DNA of 64,000 nt, from the NCBI RefSeq assembly GCF_030864355.1, contig NC_083394.1, forward strand, positions 1,612,001 through 1,676,000, in the 5' to 3' direction. Source of the stretch: Cutaneotrichosporon cavernicola (lineage: Eukaryota > Basidiomycota > Tremellomycetes > Trichosporonales > Trichosporonaceae). The notes below the pieces were generated by a model. It searched no databases. It was given only the letters and a program-made list of their open reading frames with translations, and was not told where the DNA came from. Below, piece by piece: positions 11,188-20,420 of the stretch; the first letter of the stretch is position 1, and each line of letters starts with the position of its first letter. Position numbers and translations under genes: made by a program.

Positions 11188-11247
11188 GTCAGGTGAGTTA
11201 CGTAAGCAGTAACCTGAGTGCAAGAGGTTCGAATCTTTCCGCGATCA
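11188..11247 (+). pseudogene. tRNA-Leu-like 3' half
   Basis: The sequence runs from an anticodon-stem-like GTCAGG through a long variable-arm-like stretch, a T-loop GGTTCGAATC and an acceptor-like CCGCGATCA. This matches the 3' half of a leucine tRNA in order and spacing. No matching 5' acceptor (GATCGCG) or D-arm lies upstream and the T-stem has mismatches, so it is probably a relic. Confidence 0.35.
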
Positions 11248-11740
11248 GTTTGTTGGGCAACACGGCTTTCTGTTGAGCCTTCGTTGCTTTGGATCCATTG
11301 ATCTTGGGGGCATGGGTAACTCACACCGTTGAGATGCTCCCGTATTGATTCCTTTCTTGCAAGCAAAGCTGTCATCAAAACGACGATTCCGGCCCAAATC
11401 GCCACATCACATTTCCATAAGTTGAAGGCATCTGCCTTTCCATACGACTGATTCCAGTCAATACCATAAGCGGTCGTCGAGATGAAGGTCGCTTTTTTGA
11501 TAAATTCGACTTCCTACAATATTAGTATCTTTCTCTTAGTCTTGGCTCCTCGCCGACTTGAAGCTGGCAATTGACGTGACTACATGACCTCACGAGCTAT
11601 TCTGCTAGCAACACGCCTTTACCGAGTCAGCCACTGGACAGAGCCTCTGCTGAGTTCCTAGACCATTAGACATAAGTACCCAGAGCCGGCCCTACCTCTC
11701 TTCACTCAACTATACACCCCCAGTCACCTCAGCTCCAGCC

Positions 11741-11770
11741 ATGAAGATCTCCGCCCTCCTCCGCAGTTAA
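11741..11770 (+). pseudogene. Truncated secreted-protein start (10 codons)
   Basis: A pyrimidine-rich leader ends in AGCCATGAAGATCTCCGCCC, which encodes MKISALLRS and then stops with TAA. The promoter-like context and the MK-start resemble the three small secreted genes that follow (MKLALSI, MKLALLF, MKHAILF), so I read it as a possible dead member of that family. No Cys-rich domain is visible downstream, so the link is weak. Confidence 0.25.
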
Positions 11771-12425
11771 GGTGCCCAGTTGATATCCCGCAAGGAATGA
11801 ACGACTCAATGTGGATATTCACCGGTAGGTAAGTGAGCCTGACTGGTGCTGGACTGACAGGGATGAGACGCGGAGGAGTACGGCTGTAACAATAATTATG
11901 CAATTCTCAGTTGGGCGCGGTGCAGAAGTCGTCCCCAAACCGCATGATCCAGAAACCAGCTTCCGCTCACTCGACCTCGCTGCCCTTGACCACGCCCTCG
12001 CCATACTGATCATAATCCCTGACCCTGACGCGAACGTCTCTCTCGCTCCCTCCAAGACAGGGCTCAGCCCCGGCCGAGGAAGTTGGTAGTCTCTCTATTG
12101 AAGCCCCCGAGGTGGTATACGAATATGCCCGGATGCAGGTCTGGGTCAAGGATTCAGTTAAGTGACGTCTCGTTCCCGCTAAGCTGGACGGAGCCTGATG
12201 TGCGTGGGTATGGGAATAGTTTAATGAGAACCTCTGATAGACATGTCTGAAGGGCAGGTAAACTGCAAGAATAAGGTTATTCAATAAGCGTATTAAAGCA
12301 AGCAACGTCATGCTGTACATTGTGACTTGGCAACTGTTCGGTTACTTGCCTGCCAACTCCCCTCAGACTGCACACACGATTTAAGCAGCCCACCGTCGTG
12401 TTGTCTAGTCTCCCAACCGCTCACC

Positions 12426-12671
12426 ATGAAACTCGCCCTTTCGATTGTTCTCCTCGCCTCTCTAGCACTCGCCACACCCGTCCCAATCCCGGAGGCAGAT
12501 GCGTACGCGAACCCAGGCCCAGTCCCCGAATCGGGGCATACACCGAACCCAGTGGACTACGGTTGCGTCTGGCTGGTCGGCCCATACACCGACGAGGGGT
12601 GCCGCACAACATGTCGGCGCCGTGGCTTCACTCACATGATCCAGGGTAACACGTGTTGCTGCTGGACGTAG
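12426..12671 (+). CDS. Small secreted Cys-rich protein (CCC family, copy 1)
   Basis: An intronless 81-residue protein. Residues 1-17 (MKLALSIVLLASLALAT) form a clear signal peptide, followed by a Pro-rich spacer (PVPIPEADAYANPGPVPESG). The C-terminal domain has six cysteines in the order C-x11-C-x3-C-x13-CCC and ends CCCWT. The start is fixed by CACCATG. The same spacing returns in the gene at 14353 and, reduced, at 45256, so this is a real family and not a chance frame. I do not recognise it from named families. Small size, secretion and cysteine content suggest a disulfide-bonded extracellular protein, such as an effector-like, antimicrobial or wall-associated peptide; none of these is shown. 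Confidence 0.72.
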   Translation: MKLALSIVLLASLALATPVPIPEADAYANPGPVPESGHTPNPVDYGCVWLVGPYTDEGCRTTCRRRGFTHMIQGNTCCCWT

Positions 12672-14352
12672 GGCCTGTGTGTACAAGGCGAGGTCGGATG
12701 GAAATGGAAGGACATGGACCCCGGGCATGTTTAGACAGGTTCTGCCCACATAGAGGCCACACCATGATGTCGCAGTCGAGTGGTAGAGTCTGTAATTGGA
12801 ATATGAAACATGCTACGCCGTATGTCTGCTGTCACTCCAGACTCACTTGTTGCGGTCCCAATGAAATGTGGACCACGATCCAATTAGTCCTGTCTGGTAA
12901 CTCCCCGTCCCCCCTTCTTCAACAGTGTGAGTATGCACATCAGGACACACATGGTAAGAAGGTTTGTTGGAAAGGTGGGCTGATTGACCAATAACGCAGC
13001 ACTGGCAAGGCGTGCCGGCACGCCCCAGTAATATTGCGAAACGCGTACGGGGGTATAATAAGCTTACTGTTGCGTTGTGCCAGGGTGTACATGATAGCTC
13101 TACAGCTACATCCTGGTCCGACACCCCGTGCCGAACCTTGCGCCTCGAGATGTGACTCTCTCAACCGTCGTCGACCTGCGACGCAGCGCAGAAATCACGG
13201 CGACAACCAAGGCCCCAACCGCCCATGTAATCTTCACTTTGTTACAACGCACTGCGCAGATCCTGAGGTGCTCCCTAAGGAGACAAGGCAGTGCATTACG
13301 CTTGCTCAGTATACTGTAGTTGTCTTGGGGACAAGACTTGAGAACGTTATTACTTCAGTTCCTAAGTGCCAAGCACTTCAGTTCCTTCAAAGTGCCAAGC
13401 ACTAATGTTTCGCCGGAAGCAGAGATGAACGCTCGTCGGGTTGCACGCGGTTTCGTCCTCTTCCGCTCTCTTGCAGCCTCCATAGCCCCCAAATGCGTAT
13501 ACTGATAGGAGTCACCTCACCTCGTCCATGCTACCTGACTACCATGCTGATTTGGCAGAGAATCAGGTGTACATGGCGTGACGCAAATGGTGGGGATGAT
13601 GCCGCGGCCTCCTTTATCAGCGCCGCGTTCTGATTGCCTGGGAGGAAGTGCGCTTGCAAGAAGAGGACCAACCGAAGTGAGCATCCTCGGGTAACCACAT
13701 ACATCAAGTCTAAGTCTGCTGGGGAACTGTTCAGGAAGAATACCCCGTTTCGAAATGACGCTGAAGCTCTAAGCCCCATAACCCCCTAATCCCCCAAGAG
13801 CCAGACGCAAGATGCTGGGAACACCTTTGCGACCAGGTCCAGCACGAAGTGCTACCCCTTCATCAACCTATTTTCCCCGAGTTTACTGATTAGTTGATTG
13901 TGCCGATCTGCCGGGAAACGCAACGACGGCAAGGTGAGCCGATCTCGAAGTCTATTTTAATCGTAGACAGTGAAAGTCGTAAGCCATAGTTCCTTGGAAA
14001 CGTAGAATATCATTCCAGACTCAATATGCTTGAACTCTGTAACACGGGACGCAGTCTCGGTTTGTCAATTCATGTTCCCCTGGAACAATATCTGCAACCT
14101 CCTTCAACACTACCTCCCCCTATCGATGCCCAACAGCATCGCCTTCCACCTGAAGCTTTACGCGCGGTGCCCGTTCGTCTCGAGGGACGTCGATTCTCAT
14201 ATTCTCCACCGATGTAAGTGTAATGTTCATGTGATGGTTCATGTGATGGTTCATGTGATGGTTCATGTGAAATGGTGGTCGGTTCCGGTGATGTGGCTCT
14301 TGAAGATAAAAGGGCGACTCGTCGAGCTGTTCGTCCATCTCAACTTGCAATC
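12672..14352. other. Intergenic between secreted gene copies 1 and 2
   Basis: This 1.68 kb stretch has no credible gene. It contains a near-repeat at 13353-13403, where TTCAGTTCC and AGTGCCAAGCAC each occur twice, and the 12-bp tandem array at 14225. Confidence 0.45.
14225..14270. repeat. 12-bp tandem repeat, about four copies
   Basis: The unit GTTCATGTGATG repeats head to tail at 14225, 14237, 14249 and 14261, the last copy being degenerate. It ends about 80 bases before the start of secreted gene copy 2, within its likely promoter. Confidence 0.9.
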
Positions 14353-14607
14353 ATGAAGCTCGCCCTTCTCTTCCTCATCGCCGCCGCATTTGCCGCCCCT
14401 GCCGCCCAGTCTGACGGCGAGGGTGGTGATCCCGACGCCAAGCCCCTCCCCGCCGCTGACCCGAACAGCGACGTTGACAGACAGGAGAACCTCACCATCG
14501 TCTGTCCCTACGAGGCTCGTCTCTTTGGCGATACCAGCTGCCGCTGGTACTGCGGTAAAAACGGCTGGCCGTACTACATGAACGGCCCATGCTGCTGCGC
14601 CGGCTAG
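14353..14607 (+). CDS. Small secreted Cys-rich protein (CCC family, copy 2)
   Basis: An intronless 84-residue protein. The signal peptide is MKLALLFLIAAAFAAPA, followed by an acidic spacer (DGEGGDPDAKPLPAADPNSD). The Cys domain is C-x11-C-x3-C-x12-CCC, ending GPCCCAG, which matches copy 1 in all six cysteine positions although few other residues agree. The frame is open upstream to 14272, but the ATG at 14353 begins the signal peptide and is the sensible start. A 12-bp tandem array lies just upstream and a GC-rich 15-bp array just downstream. The role is unknown; a disulfide-stabilised extracellular peptide is the plain reading. Confidence 0.72.
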   Translation: MKLALLFLIAAAFAAPAAQSDGEGGDPDAKPLPAADPNSDVDRQENLTIVCPYEARLFGDTSCRWYCGKNGWPYYMNGPCCCAG

Positions 14608-14652
14608 GCGGACGTGAGTTTTGTCGACCGTGAATATTGTTGTTGTACTCGA

Positions 14653-14701
14653 GCCCCGTCGACCCCGGCCCGTCGACCCGGGCCCCGCCGACCCGGGCCC
14701 C
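14653..14701. repeat. GC-rich tandem repeat, three units of about 15 bp
   Basis: Units close to CCCCGTCGACCCGGG follow each other three times. The units contain palindromic GTCGAC and CCCGGG/GGGCCC, so the stretch can fold on itself. It begins about 45 bases after the stop of secreted gene copy 2. Confidence 0.8.
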
Positions 14702-14871
14702 TTAAATTGCGCACGCGTTCAACCGTATTCTATGCATCGTACATTCACTCTACAACAAATATCTGACATGAGCTAGACTGTCCAAGTCGTCGCGACCTCT
14801 CCAACCTTGTTCGAAGTATGCCAAAGTCAAAGCGAAGTGAAACCGGTCTCCGGACCAGAAGAGGGATCGGT

Positions 14872-14906
14872 GGAAAAATAGGAAAATAGGAAAATAGGAA
14901 AATAGG
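14872..14906. repeat. 8-bp GGAAAATA tandem repeat, four copies
   Basis: GGAAAATA repeats head to tail (first copy with one extra A) upstream of the broken secreted gene copy 3. Confidence 0.9.
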
Positions 14907-15211
14907 AGAGTCGAATGAAGTATCTCAAGGTTGAACAGGAACGTGTATATCTGTATGTCTCGGCTGTTGCGTTAGTTGGACTGCCAGATCAGCTCGGTCA
15001 GAATAATGTTCAGCTGACGTCCAAACCCACCATGTGGTCAGCAACTGTCATACCTGTCCCCTCAGGCCCTCAGAGTGTTAGCGCACCGTATGCGGTCGAG
15101 GGAAAAGGTTTCCCACGGTCAACAACAGTGATGTGAGGATGAGTGGGCATCACGATAGAGGGACTACTATATGTAAGTGGCACGTAGCATCTTCAAATGC
15201 ATTAAACAAAA

Positions 15212-15517
15212 ATGAAGCACGCCATTCTCTTCCTCGCCACTGTTTTTGCCGCCCCCGTCGCCACGAAGCAAGAGGGTGGAGCCGTAGCGAAGCCCTTCCC
15301 CTCCTCTGGAGCGAAAAGGAGCGTCGGCACGCACGAGAAAATCCCTATTACTAAACGGCGCAACCCCCATTCTCAAGACTGGGGCCATTACACCTGCAGA
15401 GCATACTGCTGGAACCTGTGAATCCGTGCTGCTGTGCCGGGAATAAATGAGAGGGAGGGCAGGTGCGCCTGCGCCGGCCGAGTATATTCCTGGAGCCCGT
15501 GTTGCTGCGAATTCTGA
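15212..15517 (+). pseudogene. Broken secreted Cys-rich gene (CCC family, copy 3) with duplicated tail
   Basis: The frame starting at 15212 encodes a signal peptide (MKHAILFLATVFAAPVAT), a spacer with a dibasic ITKRR site, and HYTCRAYC, the C-x3-C of the family, then stops at 15421 after WNL. The expected CCC tail is present just downstream in another frame at 15427-15450 (PCCCAG pattern), because only 17 nt separate the second Cys from it instead of about 36. A second tail-like piece encoding SPCCCEF ends at 15517. The first family Cys is also lost. I read this as a deletion-frameshift pseudogene with a partly duplicated 3' end; the 69-residue frame might still be expressed. Confidence 0.6.
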
Positions 15518-15560
15518 AATTCCGAGTCGAGTACGTGATCAAGGACAGCACGAGAAATAG

Positions 15561-15646
15561 GTCAGTAGGAAACCAAGGTGGAGTGTCAGTAGGAAATTGT
15601 CAGTAGGAAGCCAAGGTGGATTGTCAGTAGGAAGCCAAGATGAGTT
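15561..15646. repeat. 24-bp tandem repeat with a short copy
   Basis: Four units begin GTCAGTAGGAA at 15561, 15585, 15599 and 15623. Three are about 24 bp and continue with CCAAGGTGGA or a close variant; the second is cut to 14 bp. Confidence 0.88.
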
Positions 15647-15904
15647 GAGTGAGATGAAGCCCCCAGACATCCAGCCTCTGTCGAACCCTCGTGGCCACAG
15701 GCGTTGTGGGCGTCTACCTGAATGTGACAATTGTCCAGGTGGCCTGGCGAGCGTCCAAGTCATCGACGGAATGACTCGGGAGAGAGTTCCCAATTCACAT
15801 GTGTCCTGTCACCATTCCCGGGCCCCATAACATTTCAGAAGGCAGTCCAAGTCCAGAATACTGGTCCTCGCACTCTACACTATGCAGACAACGCCTTCAT
15901 CATC

Positions 15905-16024
15905 GGCGAGATGGCCGAGCGGTCTAAGGCGCTGTGTTAAGGTGATTCCCAACCTACAAGAGTAGCATCTGGGTACGAGCATCTCCGCAGTCTTCGGACG
16001 TGGGTTCGAATCCCACTCTCGTCA
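15905..16024 (+). tRNA. tRNA-Leu(AAG) with intron
   Basis: The acceptor stem GGCGAGA (15905-15911) pairs with TCTCGTC (16017-16023), with A as the discriminator at 16024. The D-arm is GCC-GAGCGGTCTAA-GGC. The anticodon stem CTGTG (15932-15936) pairs with CGCAG (15986-15990), and the loop reads TTAAGG, so the anticodon is AAG at 15939-15941. A 42-nt intron (15943-15984) follows position 37, the usual place for nuclear tRNA introns. A long variable arm (TCTTCGGAC) and a T-arm GTGGG-TTCGAAT-CCCAC complete a class II leucine tRNA. The assignment is by eye but all stems pair. Confidence 0.95.
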
Positions 16025-16402
16025 ATAGGGGATTAAGTTCCTCAGCCTCATCTTTTGTTGTTGTGCACGACTCTCCTGGGTAGGGCCAGATGTGGATCAG
16101 TGTGGAAGACTGTCATGGTATGTGTGATGAGATGGTTAATCAGGGCTTGGCGGCTCCGTTTGGTTCCGGTCGGCTGTCGATCTGTTCAGTGCGTCACCCG
16201 ATCACCCAACAAGTTGGCCGCATCACACGACCCTCCAGCCATAGATACTCATTGCCCCAATCACCTTCACCATCATACTCGTGGCATCCGTTTCAGAGCG
16301 CGCCAGCCTAGCCAGTCCGGGCAACAAAGGTGCTATAACTACGAGTTCAACATCCAACTCGGAAATCTTATATGACAACGCAACACTCAGGGACTCAGCT
16401 TT
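16025..16402. other. Intergenic, tRNA-Leu to Vip1-like gene
   Basis: No gene is seen in these 378 bases. A T-run typical of Pol III termination is not obvious right after the tRNA; TCTTTTGTTGTTG occurs about 30 bases on. Confidence 0.4.
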
Positions 16403-17590
16403 TTACGAGAGAGGAGCGGCCTTCTCGGGGTTGGCTGCGGGAGGGGCGGGGGCGGGAGCCGAGGTGGGCGCCGCCGTGGAGGGCGCGACGCCAGCCTCGG
16501 CGGCCTTGGCGTCGGCCGAGCTCGCAACAGGCTCGGCGGGCTCAACAGGCGTTACGGCCCCACTGGCAGCCTTCTTCTGGTGCGCGAGGCGCATGGCCTC
16601 CTCGTGCACGTCGTGGACGGTCTTGCTTGCCTCGTTGTAGAACTGCGAGACACTGGGGTCAGCTTGATTGAAGACCAAGCACAGCGGAACTCACCGCTGG
16701 CCGACGGGCGTGGCGAGGGCTTTGGTGTAATATGAGAGGAACGTGCTGCTGACGCCGCGCTGCTGGTCGGCCTCGCGGGCCTTGACGTAGGTGGAGTGTG
16801 CCTGGTCTTGGATGCGGGACGAGAGAGTCTGGCCCTCACCGACGAGGCGCTCGCCGGCCTTCTTGTCAACGTCGGAGAGGAAGGAGAGGAAGCGCGTCGA
16901 GATGCCCTGCTTCTCTGCGTGTTAGCGGGGTTAAGGTGGGGTGGTTGGGATGCCAGGTTGATGAGAGATGCCAGGTTGATGAGAGATGCCAGTTTGTGAC
17001 GACGTCATCGACGCGTCAGGTGTCATCCGGGGTGTCATCGGCAATGAGACGCGCCCTCCCACGCCCCCCGGTCGTAATGCGCCACTACTCACTGTCGACA
17101 TCGATCGCCTTCTGGATGATGTGGTCGCCAATGGCGTACCCGTGAGCGAGGTACTCGGCGGCGATGGCAGCCTTTTCATCAGCTTGAAGTTCATCTTGCC
17201 AGCAAACCTTGGGCTTGTCCTCCTGCTCGAACTCGCCACCGACGGGCGTCGATCCCGACGCAGTGGATGGGAGCACGCCGGGGTCGGCGGCGGGTGACGA
17301 CGACGTCACCTCGAGGTGGGCGCCGTCGAGCTGGTGTCAGTTGCAACTCTGCTTGTATCAACTCACGGTGCCGCCGTTAAGCATGAGCGCGGTGCGCATG
17401 GCGCTCTGCTTCTCAAAGGTAATGTCGGCCTCGGTGCCATGCTTCTTGACGCTCTGGAGCTTGCCGCAGAACTGCGGTCAGCGTTGAATGGCGCGCAGGC
17501 GTGGGAACTCACCGAGAAGAAGTCGTGGAGCTTGGTTTCCGAGGTCTCTGGGGCGAGGCCCGAGACGTGGATGGTGTATCCCGAAGACAT
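16403..17590 (-). CDS. Vip1-like RRM protein
   Basis: The protein begins MSSGYTIHVSGLAPETSETKL, an RNP2-like strand, followed after introns by HDFFS, FCGKLQSVKKHGTEADITFE and KQSAMRTALMLNGGTLDGAH, together one RRM near the N-terminus. This arrangement (HDFFSFCG, ALMLNGGTLDGA) is that of the fungal Vip1 family of RNA-binding proteins. The C-terminal half is helical and charged (KAAIAAEYLAHGYAIGDHII), then low-complexity Ala/Pro/Ser, ending EKAAPLS. I see four short introns with GTGAG donors and GTCAG-type acceptors, two of them within the RRM. The start at 17590 is the only ATG that opens the RRM. The exact RNA targets are unknown. Confidence 0.8.
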
Positions 17591-19176
17591 TATTGATGTG
17601 ATTTGATGAGATAGATGGAAGAAGGAAGAAAGAGATGGAGGAGAGGGAAAAGAGGAGGAGATGAAGAGGTGACGATGATGACGATGAGAAGGGAGGGAAG
17701 GTTGTGGGGGTGAGGGTGGTTCTCCCACCCCCGGCCTAGCAACCAGTCGCCAGTTGTCTGGTCTCAGGCACTGCTTTTGGATCTACAGTGGGGAAATATC
17801 AATGACGTAATGGCAAGGTTGGATCAGTGGCAAGCGGAAGAGCGCAGGTTGGCATTGGAGTGGGGCAGAGCTGCGGACATTACGCACCGCTCTCAAGTTG
17901 GATGACGATGACGATTACTACCTACCGATGTCTGCACGTTTGATCGTCTGAAATTGCATGACGCAGCTTTCGAGGCAGTGTTAAGCCGGAATGGTTTGCA
18001 ACCACCACGTACACGTCAGCGTCAGCTTTGCAGAATTGCAGACTCCAACGTCCGTCCTCACATCCTACAACAGATCCAGCGATCACTTGCGCCACTCATT
18101 CCACCGAGACTAACCATTAGCAGAGCAAAGCGGAACGGGCGTTGCTGACGCCACGTTTTCCGAACATGGGCGCAGTTGGGACGCCCCGAGGCCCGCGGAC
18201 TGCACAACAAGTCGTCACCACCTGCCGATTGTTGTTTGATACCAAGTCATTCCAGGCTGAAGCCGCCACTTGACAAGTGACAAGAAGGCATGGCCAGGCC
18301 AGTCTTGACCCATTCACCGCCCACGTTGCCATTCTGCCACGTGTCAAAATGATCCCGAAAGATTGCACAAACAAGGCGGATCTGGATGGTGAGATGTATA
18401 CGCAACCCAAAGGGTTCTAGGTGTTGAACCTGAAGGGTTTCTGACGCCATCCCGGTCCGTGGGTTGGATGATGTGTAACGACGCGTCCCGTTCCTTTGGT
18501 TCTGGTTCCTGAGTGTGGCAATTCCTGTTTGGTTCAACTTGCCCTTTTCCTCTTCACCCTTGTCCCCCATTTTCTTCGATTCACTCTGGAAGCATTACTG
18601 TTCATTTCAACTTGGTCTTATTAGAGTTAACAACAGGGCCACTGGGGATTGTTCCAGCCGACTTGAATAGGCACTGGGTGCCTGTAGTTCCTGTAGTTGT
18701 TCCGCTCGGTACTTGTTTGCATCTTGGCATCTGGCATAAGCTGGCATGTTGACAGCTTGGCGTTTTGAATATGCAAGTCAAGGATCGCAGGTCACGGGCT
18801 TGTGGCTTGTGGGCCCATTCTGAAACCCCGTTTGGGGGAACTGGGGGCGGGGGGGCAGCGTTAGGTAGCCTTATGCTGCTCCAAAGCCCCAACGCTACGG
18901 CAGAAATGCCATTTGCGCAAAAGGTCCTGTGATCCTGTATTTACTCCTGGACTTTGTCAATCCTCAACGCCACTTGCTGCGCGCTCACGCGTTCCTGGCG
19001 CGACGCGACAGAGGCCTATTCGTGCTCGAGCCCACTCCCTCCTCATCCCAACCCTCATAATCAGCCTTGCCCCAATCCCCCAACATCATCTTCACCCACT
19101 AATCCTCTCCAGCCATTTCGCGTCCAGCTACAGTCACTCGTTAACCCAACCCCACCCCCAACCCCCATCCTCTACA
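17591..19176. other. Long intergenic, divergent promoters of Vip1-like and Kre9-like genes
   Basis: This 1.59 kb gap separates two divergent genes. It contains a purine-rich tract just upstream of 17590 and a pyrimidine-rich leader before 19177. I see no gene in the centre; the open frames there show no domain. Confidence 0.5.
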
Positions 19177-20036
19177 ATGTTCGTCGCCGCTCTCCTCGCG
19201 CTCGCCGCCCCGGCCCTCGCCACCATCTACACCACTAACCCCGTCGCCTCGACCTCTGTCAAGGGCGGTGAGGTCCTCGAGATCAAGTGGCAGGACGACG
19301 GTATCGCCCCCACGCTCGACACCATTGGTACCTGCTCGGTTGACCTCTGTATCGGCTCGCCCACCAAGCAGCTCTGCATTCAGAACCTCGCCGAGAGCGT
19401 CGACGTCTCCAAGGCCTCGACTGTCTCGACCACCATCGACCCCTCGATCGGTGCCAACTACGACGCCTACTTTATCCGCTACTCGGCGGAGAACTACACC
19501 GACAAGGGCATGCCGTACATGCAGTTCTCGGCTCGCTTTGCGTGAGTACAACTGGTCATCATTGAGCGTGTGGGACTGGGCAAGGGCGGGCACAGGCTCT
19601 CAAAGCATGGGACCGAACAATCGTTCCTGCGAGTGTTTGAGCCAAGAACCAAGCGCTGAGCTTTGGTTGAATCATCAAATGCCAGGGCATGACAAGACCA
19701 ATCGACAGACTCCCTCCCGCACGGACACCAGCTGACCCCAGCCTCACTGACATGGCCGGCAACTTCACCGCCGAACAGCAGACCTACGCCGACGACAAGA
19801 GCACCACCACCTCGGGCTCTGTCTCCATTTCGGCCAAGCCCTCGTCGTCGGCTGCCCCGTCGTCGTCGTCGTCCAAGCCTTCGTCGTCGGCTGCTCCCTC
19901 GTCGGCCTCGGCCACCAAGCCCGCCTCGTCGACCACCGCCTCGCCCACCCCCACCCCCAACTCGGGTGTCGCTGGCCTCATCGCGCCCGCTGGCCTTGCC
20001 ATTGCCGCCGCCATGGCCGCCTACATCGCCCTCTAA
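19177..20036 (+). CDS. Kre9/Knh1-like Ser-rich GPI-anchored protein
   Basis: Two exons, 19177-19541 and 19742-20036, give 219 residues. Residues 1-15 are a signal peptide (MFVAALLALAAPALA). The next ~110 residues match the Kre9/Knh1-type N-terminal domain: NPVASTSVKGGEVLEIKWQD, a GTCSVDLCIG segment, and AYFIRYSAENYTDKGMPYM. After the intron comes a Ser/Ala/Pro/Thr-rich stalk of about 60 residues, then a small-residue site (NSGVAG) and a hydrophobic tail ending AYIAL, the plan of a GPI signal. The protein probably sits at the plasma membrane or cell wall. The 200-nt intron is longer than most here. The family is sometimes linked to beta-glucan assembly, but that role is inference. Confidence 0.82.
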
Positions 20037-20420
20037 GCTCCGCGTCTCACGCGTCTCCCCAATACTCTCTCTACCCTCACCCCCGCACACCTAGCTCTTC
20101 CTATCCCGCTTCACCGCCATTTCTTTTAGGGTAGCTCGTCTCGATGGCGGGCCGCACTCATAGCGATTCTGCATGTTGTGCTCTTTGCGCGTTAGGGGTG
20201 CTGTGTTGAACCGAAGACGGTAAAAGGAAGAGTATCAAGTTTCAGATCCAGCCACGAGCTGCAGAGAGCAATCCGATCACGCCGAGAGAGCAGCGGCGTG
20301 TGCCGAGCTAGCCAACCAGGTCGCAAGTGGGTACAGGAAACGGTACAAAGCATAAAGTGTGGAATACAACGCGTAGAGACGTGACGAGGGATCGCATGTG
20401 CTGCCAAGAAGCAGGCAACC
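20037..20420. other. 3' flanks of Kre9-like and DSC3 genes
   Basis: These 384 bases lie between two convergent genes and contain no credible gene. Confidence 0.4.

Larger units (their letters stand above)
11073..12425. other. Gene-poor stretch with tRNA and gene relics
   Basis: This 1.35 kb region lacks a full gene. It holds a tRNA-Leu-like 3' half near 11188 and a broken secreted-protein start at 11741. Otherwise I see only short random frames. Confidence 0.45.
14608..15211. other. Intergenic with two short tandem arrays
   Basis: No gene is visible in these 604 bases. They hold a GC-rich array at 14653-14701 and an A-rich GGAAAATA array at 14872-14906. Confidence 0.45.

Noticed and set aside
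11073..16402. Transposon remnant in the gene-poor region
   Set aside because: I found no terminal inverted repeats, target duplications, reverse transcriptase or transposase motifs.
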